In this document: positions 17,524-25,578 of the stretch, one piece after another | Numbering within the stretch: the stretch's first letter is position 1 | Layout of the letters: each line of letters opens with the position of its first letter | Origin: Allostella vacuolata | GTDB lineage: Bacteria > Pseudomonadota > Alphaproteobacteria > ATCC43930 > Allostellaceae | NCBI GenBank assembly: GCA_006739055.1 | Contig: AP019702.1 | Coordinates: 2,073,001 to 2,137,000 of the forward strand | Length of the DNA: 64,000 bases | Direction: 5' to 3' | Translations under genes and position numbers: made by a program | Notes under the pieces: model-generated | The model's database searches: none | What the model saw: the letters and a program-made list of their open reading frames with translations, nothing else | Told to the model about the DNA's origin: nothing

Positions 17524-17557
17524 GCCCGGAGCGTGCCTCAGCCCGGAGCGTGCCTCA
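17524..17557. repeat. Perfect 17-bp tandem duplication at a convergent gene junction
   Basis: GCCCGGAGCGTGCCTCA occurs twice head to tail at 17524-17540 and 17541-17557, in the gap between the aminotransferase stop (17501) and the response-regulator stop (17555). The second copy runs into that stop codon. Confidence 0.8.
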
Positions 17558-17572
17558 GGCGGGCACGCTCCG
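17544..17572. terminator. Bidirectional hairpin between convergent genes
   Basis: CGGAGCGTGCC (17544-17554) and GGCACGCTCCG (17562-17572) form a perfect 11-bp stem with a 7-base loop. The duplicated first copy (17527-17537) could pair with the same right arm, so two alternative stems are possible. There is no T-run, so intrinsic termination is not certain. The right arm lies in the last codons of the response-regulator gene. Confidence 0.45.
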
Positions 17573-17950
17573 GCGCAGGGCCTCCAGCACGGCCTGGATG
17601 TCGGCCAGCATGAAGGGCTTGCGCAACGCCGGGCGGTCGCGCCACTCGGGCTCGATGCCGGAGGTGTCGTAGCCGGTGCTGAACGCGAACGGCACGTTGT
17701 TCGCCTTCAGCATCTCGGCCAGCGGATAGCTCGGATAGCCGGCGACGTTGATGTCCAGGATGGCGCCGTCCATCCCGTCCGGCTCGGCCCGGACATAGTC
17801 CTGGGCCGCCTGCAACTCGCTGAACGGCCCGACCGGCTGGCAGCCGAGGTCGGACAGCATGTCCTCCAGCAGCATCGACACGAGGGCTTCATCCTCGAGG
17901 ACGAGCACCCGCATCCCATCCAGGCGACCGGGTTCGGCCGGCGCGCTCAT
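17555..17950 (-). CDS. Single-domain response regulator, FAT GUY-like
   Basis: CheY-like receiver domain alone, 131 residues. Acidic pocket Glu19-Asp20, phospho-acceptor Asp66 in AILDINVAG, the segment PFAFSTGYD (87-95) and conserved Lys111 in RKPF are all present. The segment matches the PFxFATG(G/Y)Y motif of the FAT GUY family apart from Ala to Ser. Alphaproteobacterial FAT GUY regulators such as SdrG and LovR act in phosphorelays feeding the general stress response. No output domain or partner kinase is adjacent. A near-consensus EcfG promoter lies upstream, which fits that role. Confidence 0.82.
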   Translation of the reverse strand: MSAPAEPGRLDGMRVLVLEDEALVSMLLEDMLSDLGCQPVGPFSELQAAQDYVRAEPDGMDGAILDINVAGYPSYPLAEMLKANNVPFAFSTGYDTSGIEPEWRDRPALRKPFMLADIQAVLEALRRSVPA

Positions 17951-17976
17951 CGACGACCGCGGGACGCGGCAGCGGG

Positions 17977-18002
17977 AATGGGTCTTTCCATGGCGTCGTT
18001 CC
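17977..18002 (-). promoter_or_regulatory. Near-consensus EcfG-type promoter before the response regulator
   Basis: Read on the minus strand, GGAAC (18002-17998) is followed by 17 bases and then CATT (17980-17977). The EcfG consensus is GGAAC-N16/17-CGTT, so one -10 position differs. The start codon at 17950 is about 27 bases further, a plausible short leader. Confidence 0.35.
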
Positions 18003-18089
18003 TTTCCGCCGTCGGCCCCGTCGCTACCCGGATGACGGGTGCCGGACCTCTGGCCTTCAGGGTGGTAAACGCGCCCGGACGCCCATGGT

Positions 18090-18773
18090 TCACTGCCCGG
18101 ACAGCCGGACGATCTCCGCGATGACCTGGTCGGTCGACCGCAGGCGTCCGTAATGGCCGCCCATGGCCTGGGTCGAACGGCGATGATTGGCTTCGGTCTC
18201 GGCGGCGCAGCAATCCTCCACCTGCGTCACCAGGAAGCCCCGGTCGGCCGCATCCCGGATCGCCGATTCGACGCACTGGTCGGTGTAGATTCCGTAGAGG
18301 ATCAGGAACTCGATGCCGAGGTTGCGCAGCACATATTCGATGTTGGTGCTGTTGAAGATTCCGGACGAGGTCTTGGGAATGACGATCTCGTCCCCGACCG
18401 GGCCGACCTCGGCGATCACCTGCGCCTCCCAGCTGCCGCGCGGGTGATGGATGCGGGAGATCTTGTGGTCGAGGCTGCGGTCGCGGCCGTCTGCGGTCAG
18501 GCTCTCGATCGTCGTGTAGATGACCTCGATCCCGGCCTCGCGGGCGGCCGCCTGCAGGCGCTGCTGGTTGGGGATCAGGACGGTCGCGATCCGCTCCATC
18601 AGTTCCAGCTTGTGGGCATGGGGCGCCTCGCCGCGCCGGCCGCGCTCCATCGCCTGGGGGCTCCATTCCGCGTTCTGCATGTCGATCGACAGGAGCGCGG
18701 TCCGGCGCGGGTCGATGGCGCGCTCGCGATAGGCGCCGTTCGCGGCATCGATCGGGGGAAGAGGCTCGTTCAC
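18090..18773 (-). CDS. Isochorismatase-family cysteine hydrolase
   Basis: A 227-residue isochorismatase-like hydrolase. The Asp-Lys-Cys catalytic triad is visible as Asp31 in LLSIDMQN, Lys134 in VIPKTSSGIF and Cys167 in YTDQCVESAIRDA. The cis-peptide region just before the cysteine is also typical. Members hydrolyse amides such as N-carbamoyl compounds, ureidoacrylate, nicotinamide or biuret, and the substrate here is unknown. Start GTG 18773 is chosen because it overlaps the TGA of the amidohydrolase gene upstream (GTGA) and because the open frame beyond it has no family similarity. Two amide hydrolases are therefore translated as a coupled pair. Confidence 0.85.
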   Translation of the reverse strand: MNEPLPPIDAANGAYRERAIDPRRTALLSIDMQNAEWSPQAMERGRRGEAPHAHKLELMERIATVLIPNQQRLQAAAREAGIEVIYTTIESLTADGRDRSLDHKISRIHHPRGSWEAQVIAEVGPVGDEIVIPKTSSGIFNSTNIEYVLRNLGIEFLILYGIYTDQCVESAIRDAADRGFLVTQVEDCCAAETEANHRRSTQAMGGHYGRLRSTDQVIAEIVRLSGQ

Positions 18774-19582
18774 GGTGTGGCTCCGGGCTGCAGCAGGTCG
18801 GGTTCGATGGCGGCGAGGCAGCGGGCGAGCCGCTCGCCCCAGGCGCGGGCATCGGCCGGCGCGGTGATCAGGTCCTGGCGGATCTCGATCAGCACCGACG
18901 GGATGCCGCGGTTCTCGCCATGCACGGGCATGCCATAGTCGCTGTCGCGGCCGACCGAATAGGGTTCGTTGACGCCGACCACGAGCCCCGGCTCCCGCCG
19001 CAGTGCCTGCGCCAGCAGCAGCGCCATCCGCGGGTCCGGCCCATGGCAGGCGCCGACATGCCACGGCCGGTCGAACCCGCGCATGCGGGGCGTGAAGCTG
19101 TGGATGCAGGCGAGGAAGGTCGGACGGCGGGCAGCCAGGCGGCGGTCGAGATCGGCGGCGATCGCACCGTGGTAGGGCTCGAACAGCGCCTGTATCCGGG
19201 CCGCCCGGTCCGTCGCGCCGAGCCCTTCGTTGGCCGGCACGCGCGTGCCGTCGGACACCGTGGGCATTCGGTCCGGCGCCCCCTCCGGGCGGTTGAGGTC
19301 GAGGACGAGACGGGAATAGCCGGCCGCGTAGAGGGTGGCGTCGAGCCGGTCGGAAACGGTCTCGGCCACCACCAGCGCGCCGATGTCCCAGCCGATGTGG
19401 CGCGCCCGGTCGGCATCCGCCACGCCGAGGTCGCCCAGGCGGCGCGGCACCCGCCGGGAGGCGTGGTCGCAGGTCAGGAGGAAGGGCGAGGCGCCGCCCG
19501 CCGCTCGCACCGTGACCGGCGGTGGCTCATCCGGATCGAGCAGGGGGGCGACGCCGCCGTCAGCCTCGGGATTCTCGGACAT
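18770..19582 (-). CDS. N-formylglutamate amidohydrolase-like protein
   Basis: A 270-residue N-formylglutamate amidohydrolase (HutG/FGase) family protein, a zinc hydrolase related to carboxypeptidase folds. The conserved LLTCDHASRRVP (about 35-46), DLNRPEGAP and IHSFTP motifs are visible. The family removes formyl from N-formylglutamate in histidine breakdown, but no hut genes are present, so another N-acyl substrate is possible. It overlaps the isochorismatase-like gene by four bases and is divergent from the glutamine-synthetase-like gene. Together they suggest breakdown of an amide followed by reuse of the nitrogen or carboxylate (inference). Confidence 0.85.
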   Translation of the reverse strand: MSENPEADGGVAPLLDPDEPPPVTVRAAGGASPFLLTCDHASRRVPRRLGDLGVADADRARHIGWDIGALVVAETVSDRLDATLYAAGYSRLVLDLNRPEGAPDRMPTVSDGTRVPANEGLGATDRAARIQALFEPYHGAIAADLDRRLAARRPTFLACIHSFTPRMRGFDRPWHVGACHGPDPRMALLLAQALRREPGLVVGVNEPYSVGRDSDYGMPVHGENRGIPSVLIEIRQDLITAPADARAWGERLARCLAAIEPDLLQPGATP

Positions 19583-19643
19583 GGCTATTCAGTTCCGCGT
19601 GCAACCGGACCATCATCGGCCGTCGAAATGGGAAGGGGACAGC

Positions 19644-20966
19644 ATGGCGGAATCCGGGCCGGGCGAACAGGAGATCGTGTTCGTCGGACAGGTCGATCTG
19701 GGCGGAGTCTTCCGCGGCAAGGGGGTGCTGGGCCATGAATGGCCCTATCGCTGCCGCTGGGGCGTCGGCTGGCCGCCCGCCAACATCATGCAGACCCCCT
19801 TCGGCGTCCTGGCGGACAATGATTTCGGGTCGCGCGGCGACGTCTTCATCGTGCCCGACCCCGCGACCCGGACCAGCATCGCCGCCACGGCCGACGGACC
19901 GGGGGTGCAGGTTGCGTTCGGTCATCTGCGGACCGCCGACGGCGCGCCGTGGGAGTGCTGCCCGCGCGCCTTCCTGGAGACGGCCCTGGCCGAGCTGGAG
20001 CAGGAGGCGGGCCTGCGGCTCAAGGGGGCGTTCGAGCACGAGTTCCTCTATTCCGGCCTGGAGCACCGGCCGGGCGATCCCTTCTCGCTCGGCGCCTTCC
20101 GCCGCATCGCACCGTTCGCCGACCGCCTCGTCGCGGCCCTGGCCCGGGCCGGCGTCGCAGCGGAGACGGTGATCCCCGAATACGCGCCGCAGCAGGTGGA
20201 GGTGCCGATCGTCCCGGCGATCGGGCTCGCCATCGCCGACCAGTCCGCCCTCTTCCGCGAGGTGGTGCGGGCAGTGGCGGAATCCTTCGGCGAGCGTGCC
20301 TCCTTCACGCCGATCGGCGAGGCGGGTGGGGTCGGCAGCGGCGCCCATTTCCATTTCAGCCTGCTCGACCGCGATGGCCGCCCGGCCATGTATGACGGCA
20401 CCAGCGCGACAGGGTTGAGCCGGGTGGCGGCCTCCTTCGTCGCCGGCATCCGCCGGCGGCTGCCGGACTTCGTCGCGATCACCGCGCCCACCGTCCTGTC
20501 CTACGAGCGGCTGCAGCCGCACCGCTGGAGTGCCGCCTACAACACGCTGGCGATTCGCGACCGCGAGGCGGCGCTGCGCATCTGCCCGGTGCGGCCCGAC
20601 ACCGGGCGGCCGGAGGCGGAGCAGTTCAACGTCGAGTTCCGGGCGACGGACGGGTCCGCCAACCCCTACCTGGTTCTGGGGGTGCTGGTCCGGGCCGGGC
20701 TGGAGGGCATCCGCGCCGGGCTTGCGCCCGATACGGCCCTGGAGGTCGATCCGGAGAGCCTGTCGCCTGAGGAACTGCGCCGGCTCGGGGTCGAGCGGTT
20801 GCCGACCACGTTGGCAGCCGCGCTCGACCGGTTCGCGATCGACGGCCGCAACCTGTTGCCGGCGGGGCTGGCGGACGCCTTCCTGACGGTCAAGCGGGCG
20901 GAGGTGGCGAGCCTCGATGGTCTGCCGCCGGCCGCGCTCGCGGCGCGCTACCGCGCGGTCTTCTGA
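19644..20966 (+). CDS. Glutamine-synthetase-family ligase (not GlnA)
   Basis: A 440-residue protein with the glutamine synthetase fold. The N-terminal beta-grasp segment shows FVGQVDLGGVFRGKGV. Catalytic motifs follow in order: FEHEFLYS (metal Glu), EYAPQQVEVPI, GSGAHFHFSLLD, and FRATDGSANPYLVLG near residue 340. Family members outside GlnA join glutamate to amines such as putrescine, ethanolamine or methylamine. The Tyr adenylylation loop of GlnA is not recognisable. The ATG at 19644 has GGAAGGGGA upstream; an in-frame ATG at 19581 is a less likely start. The 3' end overlaps the MATE gene tail to tail by 19 bases. Confidence 0.85.
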   Translation: MAESGPGEQEIVFVGQVDLGGVFRGKGVLGHEWPYRCRWGVGWPPANIMQTPFGVLADNDFGSRGDVFIVPDPATRTSIAATADGPGVQVAFGHLRTADGAPWECCPRAFLETALAELEQEAGLRLKGAFEHEFLYSGLEHRPGDPFSLGAFRRIAPFADRLVAALARAGVAAETVIPEYAPQQVEVPIVPAIGLAIADQSALFREVVRAVAESFGERASFTPIGEAGGVGSGAHFHFSLLDRDGRPAMYDGTSATGLSRVAASFVAGIRRRLPDFVAITAPTVLSYERLQPHRWSAAYNTLAIRDREAALRICPVRPDTGRPEAEQFNVEFRATDGSANPYLVLGVLVRAGLEGIRAGLAPDTALEVDPESLSPEELRRLGVERLPTTLAAALDRFAIDGRNLLPAGLADAFLTVKRAEVASLDGLPPAALAARYRAVF

Positions 20967-22363
20967 GCGGCGGCGGGCGGCACCCCGGTCCAGGCCGGGT
21001 CGAGCAGGCGCAGCAGCCAGGGCAGGGCGTTGACGGCGCCGAAGACGACCAGGGCGACCGCGATCACCGCATAGGTGCCGGCCAGGCCGAGGTCCAGGAC
21101 ATGGGCCGAGAACCAGCCGGCACTGGCCACCACCGCCAGGCGGATGACGCCGGCGGCGAGCGGCCAGCCCATGCGCCCGGTGCCCTGGGCCGCGAAGTAG
21201 AGCGCCATGCCGAGGCCGAAGAAGGCATAGGCCGGGCCGACGATGGCGAAGTACCGGGCGCCGGCCGCGATCACCGCGGCATCGCCGCTGAAGAGCGCCA
21301 GCCATTGCTGCGGGAAGAGGGCGGTGGCGATGCCGATCACCGCGGTGACGGCGGCGACCGCCAGCGATCCGGCCCAGGCGGCGAGCAGGGCGCGGCGCCG
21401 CTTGCCGGCACCGACATTCATGCCGACCATCGCCACCAGGGCGGAGCCGAAGCTGAAGGCGATCGGGATCTGCAGGTATTCCATGCGCGCGCCGAGGCCG
21501 TAGCCCGCGAGCGCCGCCGCGCCGTGCAGGCCGACCAGCCCCGTCGCCGTCGCCACCGCCAGGTTGGAGACGAGCGTGCCGGCCACGCCGAACATGCCGA
21601 CCCGCAGGATCTCGGCGAAGTGGCGCCAGCGCAGCGGGTGGGTCAGCGTCAGCCGGACCAGCCCGTTGCCGCGGATCAGGCTCGCCACCATCACGGCCGA
21701 GCCTGCGCCATGGAAGCAGACCAGGGCCACCGCCGCGCCGGCGATGCCCAGCCCCGGGACGGGACCGAGACCGAACATCAGCAGCGGCGCCAGCAGGATC
21801 ACGCCGACGCCGCCGGTGCCGAGCACCTGGGCCGGCAGCACCATGTTGCCGCTGCCGCGCAGCACGTTGGCCAGGCTGTTGAGCAGCCACAGCAGCGTGG
21901 CGCCCAGGAAGATCGTGTTGGAATAGGCGAGTGCCGCGTCGAGCGTCGCTCCTCCGCCGCCCATGGCGCGATAGAGGGCGGGCCCGCCCAGCAGGGCGGC
22001 AATGGTGAAGGTGCCGCCGAAGACGAGCGCGATGACGACCGCGTGCAGCGCCAGCGCCTCGGCATCCGCCAGCCGGCCGGCGCCGACCGCGCGCGCGACG
22101 GCGGACGCGATGCCGCCGCCCATGCCGCCCGCCGACATCATCTGCATCAGCATGAAGAGCGGGAACACCAGGGCGGCGCCGGCCAGCGCCTCCGTGCCGA
22201 GCAGGCCGACATAGTAGCTCTCGGCGAAGCTGGCGGCGGTCTGGGTGATCATGACCGCGAAGTTGGGGGCAGCCAGCGCCAGCAGGGTCAGCAGGATCGG
22301 CCCTTCCAGCAGCTTGCGCGCGCGCGCCGCGCGATCGGGCTCAGCCACGGCGGCCGCTCCCAT
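20948..22363 (-). CDS. MATE-family multidrug/cation exporter
   Basis: A 471-residue integral membrane protein of the MATE family, expected to have 12 membrane helices in two similar six-helix halves. It typically exports cationic drugs or metabolites in exchange for protons or sodium. The N-terminal AAPNFAVMITQTAASFAESYYVGLLG stretch (shown here only by its key TQTAASFAESYYVG part) and ASAVARAVG are recognisable MATE features. Start ATG 22363 (MGAAAVAEPDRA) is preferred over 22456 because the sequence between carries palindromes and no sensible N-terminus. It is in the same direction as the mrp operon but separated by 139 bases with its own likely control region. Confidence 0.88.
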   Translation of the reverse strand: MGAAAVAEPDRAARARKLLEGPILLTLLALAAPNFAVMITQTAASFAESYYVGLLGTEALAGAALVFPLFMLMQMMSAGGMGGGIASAVARAVGAGRLADAEALALHAVVIALVFGGTFTIAALLGGPALYRAMGGGGATLDAALAYSNTIFLGATLLWLLNSLANVLRGSGNMVLPAQVLGTGGVGVILLAPLLMFGLGPVPGLGIAGAAVALVCFHGAGSAVMVASLIRGNGLVRLTLTHPLRWRHFAEILRVGMFGVAGTLVSNLAVATATGLVGLHGAAALAGYGLGARMEYLQIPIAFSFGSALVAMVGMNVGAGKRRRALLAAWAGSLAVAAVTAVIGIATALFPQQWLALFSGDAAVIAAGARYFAIVGPAYAFFGLGMALYFAAQGTGRMGWPLAAGVIRLAVVASAGWFSAHVLDLGLAGTYAVIAVALVVFGAVNALPWLLRLLDPAWTGVPPAAAQKTAR

Positions 22364-22416
22364 GCGTGCGGGGTCCAATAGAAGGGACAGGTTCCGGAGG
22401 GCGGGCGAAGAGGCTG

Positions 22417-22441
22417 GCGTGCATGCAGCGAGGATGCACGC
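22417..22441 (-). promoter_or_regulatory. Inverted repeat upstream of the MATE gene, candidate operator
   Basis: GCGTGCAT (22417-22424) and ATGCACGC (22434-22441) form an 8-9-8 inverted repeat 54-78 bases before the MATE start codon. A second palindrome, TTGCAT-C-ATGCAA, lies at 22448-22460. Such paired sites usually bind a dimeric repressor of the TetR or MarR type, but no such gene is nearby. Confidence 0.35.
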
Positions 22442-22469
22442 ACGAAGTTGCATCATGCAAGTGACGTTT

Positions 22470-22487
22470 GCGGCGTCCTGCCGCCGC
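22470..22487 (-). terminator. Hairpin after mrpG
   Basis: GCGGCG (22470-22475) and CGCCGC (22482-22487) pair around a 6-base loop, 16 bases after the mrpG stop. It lacks a T-run, so it is only a possible transcription end for the antiporter operon. Confidence 0.3.
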
Positions 22488-22502
22488 GGGGAACCCGCCG
22501 GC

Positions 22503-22862
22503 CTAGGCGGCGTCGGAATCGATCGGGGGCGGAACCTCGTCGCTGCCCTCGGCCCGGTCGCGATGGAGGGCCGCCTGGGCCAGAAGCATGAGCGTGACCG
22601 GGGTGGTGATCGAGACGAAGACGAAGATCAGCACCTCGTGCACTGCCAGCCGGCCGCCGCCGGCCGTGAAGTAGACGGCCGACCCGGCCAGGACCAGCAG
22701 CGCGCCGAAGCTGGTGCCGAGGGTGGGGGCGTGGATGCGCTCGTAGAAGGTCCCGAGCCGGGCGAGGCCGAGACAGCCGGCCGCCGTCAGGGCCGCGCCG
22801 CCCACCACCAGCAGTCCCACCAGGACGGCGACCGCCACCGGCATCTCCGCCATGTCGCTCAT
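22503..22862 (-). CDS. mrpG: Mrp-type cation/proton antiporter subunit G
   Basis: A 119-residue membrane protein with three hydrophobic segments (about 9-30, 45-65, 72-95). It carries the MrpG signature TAAGCLGLARLGTFYERIHAPTLG and a conserved SITTPVTLMLLAQAA stretch. It is the smallest-domain accessory subunit of the multi-protein Mrp complex that exchanges sodium (or potassium) for protons. It overlaps mrpF by four bases and is the last gene of the operon. Confidence 0.93.
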   Translation of the reverse strand: MSDMAEMPVAVAVLVGLLVVGGAALTAAGCLGLARLGTFYERIHAPTLGTSFGALLVLAGSAVYFTAGGGRLAVHEVLIFVFVSITTPVTLMLLAQAALHRDRAEGSDEVPPPIDSDAA

Positions 22863-23140
22863 TCGATCACCTCGCCGCGCATCAGGAACTTCGCCAGCGC
22901 CACGGTGCCGACGAAGCCGAGCAGGCCGATGGCCAGCGCCACCTCGAAATAGAGCGTGGTGCCGGTGCGGATACCGAAGGTGACCAGCAGCAGCATCGCA
23001 TTCACGTAGAAGGCGTCGAGGGCCAGGATGCGGTCCTGGGCGCGGGGGCCGCGGATCATGCGGTAGGCGGTGGCCGCCATCGCCAGTACCAGCATGATCT
23101 GGGCGGCGACCAGCGAGCCGGCGAGGATGGTCGCGCTCAT
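22859..23140 (-). CDS. mrpF: Mrp-type cation/proton antiporter subunit F
   Basis: A 93-residue protein of three predicted membrane helices. The conserved segment YRMIRGPRAQDRILALDAFY and the C-terminal GFVGTVALAKFLMRGEVIE are typical of MrpF/PhaF. Start ATG 23140 overlaps the stop of mrpE (ATGA). The frame is open far upstream but that part is a shadow of mrpE and mrpD. Confidence 0.93.
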   Translation of the reverse strand: MSATILAGSLVAAQIMLVLAMAATAYRMIRGPRAQDRILALDAFYVNAMLLLVTFGIRTGTTLYFEVALAIGLLGFVGTVALAKFLMRGEVIE

Positions 23141-23625
23141 TGGAAGATCTCCAGCAGCAGCGTCTCGTAGCGGTTCGTCAGCGTGTCGATCCATTGCTGC
23201 TCGTCGATCAGGTCGAGGACATGGATCAGCACGCAGCTGCGCGCGGGGCTGTATTCGAGCCACGCGCTGCCCGGGGTTGCGGTGACGATGCAGGCGAGAA
23301 CGGCCAGCCCGTGCCGGTCGGTCAGGCGCAGCGGGACATGGAGGAAGGCCGATGTCTGTTCGCGGCGGCCGCCGGCCAGCACGATGCGCGCGACCGCGAG
23401 GTTCGAGCGGGCGACATCGATCGTGACCAGCGCCACCAGCCGAAGGACGAGCCCCAGCCGGCGGATCCTCGGCTTCTCGGGCCGCAGGGCCGCCATGGCC
23501 AGCGCCGCGAGCACGCCGACGATTGAGCCCAGAAGCATCTGGCCCGGAGCGACCGACTGGTTCAGCAGCAGCCACATGACGAGCAGGGCGGCGGCGAGCG
23601 CCGGGTATGGCAGGATGCGGCTCAT
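23137..23625 (-). CDS. mrpE: Mrp-type cation/proton antiporter subunit E
   Basis: A 162-residue MrpE protein. Two N-terminal membrane helices (LPYPALAAALLVMWLLLNQS onward) precede a hydrophilic domain with the family segments DVARSNLAVARIVL and ITATPGSAWLEY-like TATPGSAWLEYSP. It is needed for assembly and activity of the Mrp complex. It is overlapped at both ends, with mrpD upstream and mrpF downstream, so tight translational coupling is expected. Confidence 0.93.
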   Translation of the reverse strand: MSRILPYPALAAALLVMWLLLNQSVAPGQMLLGSIVGVLAALAMAALRPEKPRIRRLGLVLRLVALVTIDVARSNLAVARIVLAGGRREQTSAFLHVPLRLTDRHGLAVLACIVTATPGSAWLEYSPARSCVLIHVLDLIDEQQWIDTLTNRYETLLLEIFQ

Positions 23626-25241
23626 GGGGTGCTCTCGCCGGATCGCCGCACCGGGGCGGTGGCGAGCACGCTCGCCACATACTGCCCGGGCGCGTGCAGC
23701 GCCCCGGCGGCGGATTCCATGTAGCGCATCGTCGGCCCGGCCAGCACGGTCATCACCATGCATAGCGCCAGCAGGGCCACCACCGGCGCGATCTCGATCA
23801 TCCGGATGGCGACCGCGCCCTCTTCGCGCGAGACCCAGAAGGCGTCGATGCCGCTGCGGGTCATGGCGACGAGCGCCGACAGCCCCGACAGGATCAGCAG
23901 GACCAGGAACCACCACGACGCCCGGCCGATCGGGTCGCCATCCGTCCCCAGGAACAGCGGCGACAGCATCGCGAACTTGGCGACGAACCCCGACAGCGGG
24001 GGCAATCCCGCCAGCAGCAGGCCGCAGACGGCGAAGCTGATGCCGACGGCGGCGAGCGGAGCGGGGAACGACACCCCGCTGCCGAAATCCGCCTCGTCGA
24101 GGGCCTCCTCGTCCTCGCCATAGGCTTCGCGGGTCACCGCGATCAGGTCGGCGCCGGCGACCCGCATGCGCTCGACCAGTTCTATCAGGAGGAAGAAGGC
24201 ACCGATCGTCAGGGTCGAGCTGACGAGATAGAAGAGCGCCCCGGCGGTGACGGCCGCATCGCCGATGGCCGCCGCCGTCAGCAGCGTGCCCGACGATACC
24301 AGCACCGAATAGGCCGCCAGGCGCGGCGCGCTCTGGGCGGCCAGGACGCCGATGGCGCCGAAGGCGATGGTCGCCATGCCGCCCACCATCAGCCAGCTCT
24401 GCCCGAACCCGGCTGACGGGCCGGCCGCGGCGCCGAACAGCAGCGGCGCCAGGCGCAGCACGATATAGGCGCCGACCTTGGTCATGATGGCGAACATCGC
24501 CGCCACCGGCGCGCTCGCGGCCGAGTAGGTGGCGAGCAGCCAGAAGCCGAGCGGCCACATGGCGGCCTTGATCAGGAAGGCGACGGCCAGGACAGCGGCG
24601 CCCGCTTCCAGCAGGCCACGGTCGGCCGCCGGGATCAGGGGAATGCGCTGGGCGAGGTCGGCGATGTTGAGCGTGCCGGCGACGCCGTAGATCAGCGACA
24701 CGCCGACCAGGAAGAAGAACGAGGCGACCAGGTTGACGGCGATGTAGTGCAGCCCGGCCCGCACCCGGATGGATCCCGAGCCGTGCAGGGCGAGGCCATA
24801 GGACGCCGCCAGCAGCACCTCGAAGAACACGAACAGGTTGAACAGGTCGCCCGTCAGGAAGGCGCCGTTCAGGCCCATCAGCAGCAGCTGGAACAGGCTG
24901 TGGAAACTGGGGCCGGCGGCGTGCCAGCGGGCCAGGGCATAGGTGAGGGCGCCGGCGGCGAGCACGGCCGTCAGCAACACCATCAGCGCCGCCACCCGGT
25001 CGGCCACCAGGACGATGGCGAACGGCACCGGCCAGTTGCCGAGCGGATAGGTGGCGACCGGCGTCCCGGCGTCGGCCGCCACCACCAGGGCGATGGCGAC
25101 CACGACCAGCAGCAGGGTGGCGGCGACGTTGATCGCCGCCTTGACGGGCCGGTGCCGGTCGTCGAGCAGCAGCATCGCCGCGCCCGCCACCAGCGGCAGC
25201 AGGATCGGCAGGATGATCAGGTGGTCGAGGGCGGTCATCAT
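23622..25241 (-). CDS. mrpD: Mrp-type cation/proton antiporter subunit D (NuoN/MrpD-like)
   Basis: A 539-residue proton-translocating subunit homologous to respiratory complex I NuoN/NuoM, with about 14 predicted helices. Key charged residues within helices are visible, e.g. the Glu in FEVLLAASYGL and the Lys in VAFLIKAAMWPLGFWL. It provides one of the ion channels of the antiporter. Start is one of two adjacent ATGs at 25241 and 25238. mrpC ends two bases upstream. The open frame beyond 25241 is not part of the gene. Confidence 0.93.
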   Translation of the reverse strand: MMTALDHLIILPILLPLVAGAAMLLLDDRHRPVKAAINVAATLLLVVVAIALVVAADAGTPVATYPLGNWPVPFAIVLVADRVAALMVLLTAVLAAGALTYALARWHAAGPSFHSLFQLLLMGLNGAFLTGDLFNLFVFFEVLLAASYGLALHGSGSIRVRAGLHYIAVNLVASFFFLVGVSLIYGVAGTLNIADLAQRIPLIPAADRGLLEAGAAVLAVAFLIKAAMWPLGFWLLATYSAASAPVAAMFAIMTKVGAYIVLRLAPLLFGAAAGPSAGFGQSWLMVGGMATIAFGAIGVLAAQSAPRLAAYSVLVSSGTLLTAAAIGDAAVTAGALFYLVSSTLTIGAFFLLIELVERMRVAGADLIAVTREAYGEDEEALDEADFGSGVSFPAPLAAVGISFAVCGLLLAGLPPLSGFVAKFAMLSPLFLGTDGDPIGRASWWFLVLLILSGLSALVAMTRSGIDAFWVSREEGAVAIRMIEIAPVVALLALCMVMTVLAGPTMRYMESAAGALHAPGQYVASVLATAPVRRSGESTP

Positions 25242-25242
25242 C

Positions 25243-25578
25243 CTAGCGTTCCCGCCCGTCGACATGGTCGGTGCCGGTGAGGCCGCGCGCGGCCAGCAGC
25301 ACGACCAGGAAGAGCGCGGTCATGGCGAAGCCGATGACGATCGCGGTCAGGACCAGCGCCTGGGGCACGGGGTCGGCATAGCTGGCCGGGTCGGCGGCCG
25401 GGTTGTTCACGACCGGCACCGCGGCGGTGCGCAGCCGGCCCATGCTGAAGATGAAGAGGTTGACCGCATAGGACACCAGCGACAGGCCGATGATGACCTG
25501 GAAGGTGCGCGGGCGCAGCAGCAGCCAGACGCCGGACGCGGTCAGCACGCCGATGGCGGTGGCGACGATCAGTTCCAT
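25243..25578 (-). CDS. mrpC: Mrp-type cation/proton antiporter subunit C (NuoK-like)
   Basis: A 111-residue NuoK-like subunit with three membrane helices. GVLTASGVWLLLRPRTFQVI and SYAVNLFIFSMGRL contain the family features, and the conserved DPVPQALVLTAIVIGFAMTA segment follows. The ATG at 25578 shares a base with the TGA of the preceding mrpAB gene. It is often fused or adjacent to mrpB in other genomes, and here mrpB is fused to mrpA. Confidence 0.93.
   Translation of the reverse strand: MELIVATAIGVLTASGVWLLLRPRTFQVIIGLSLVSYAVNLFIFSMGRLRTAAVPVVNNPAADPASYADPVPQALVLTAIVIGFAMTALFLVVLLAARGLTGTDHVDGRER

Noticed and set aside
19335-19643. Longer N-terminus for the glutamine-synthetase-like gene
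   Set aside because: The added residues are antisense to the amidohydrolase gene; ATG 19644 has a good ribosome binding site.
22364-22456. Longer N-terminus for the MATE exporter
   Set aside because: The region contains two palindromes and no membrane or signal character.
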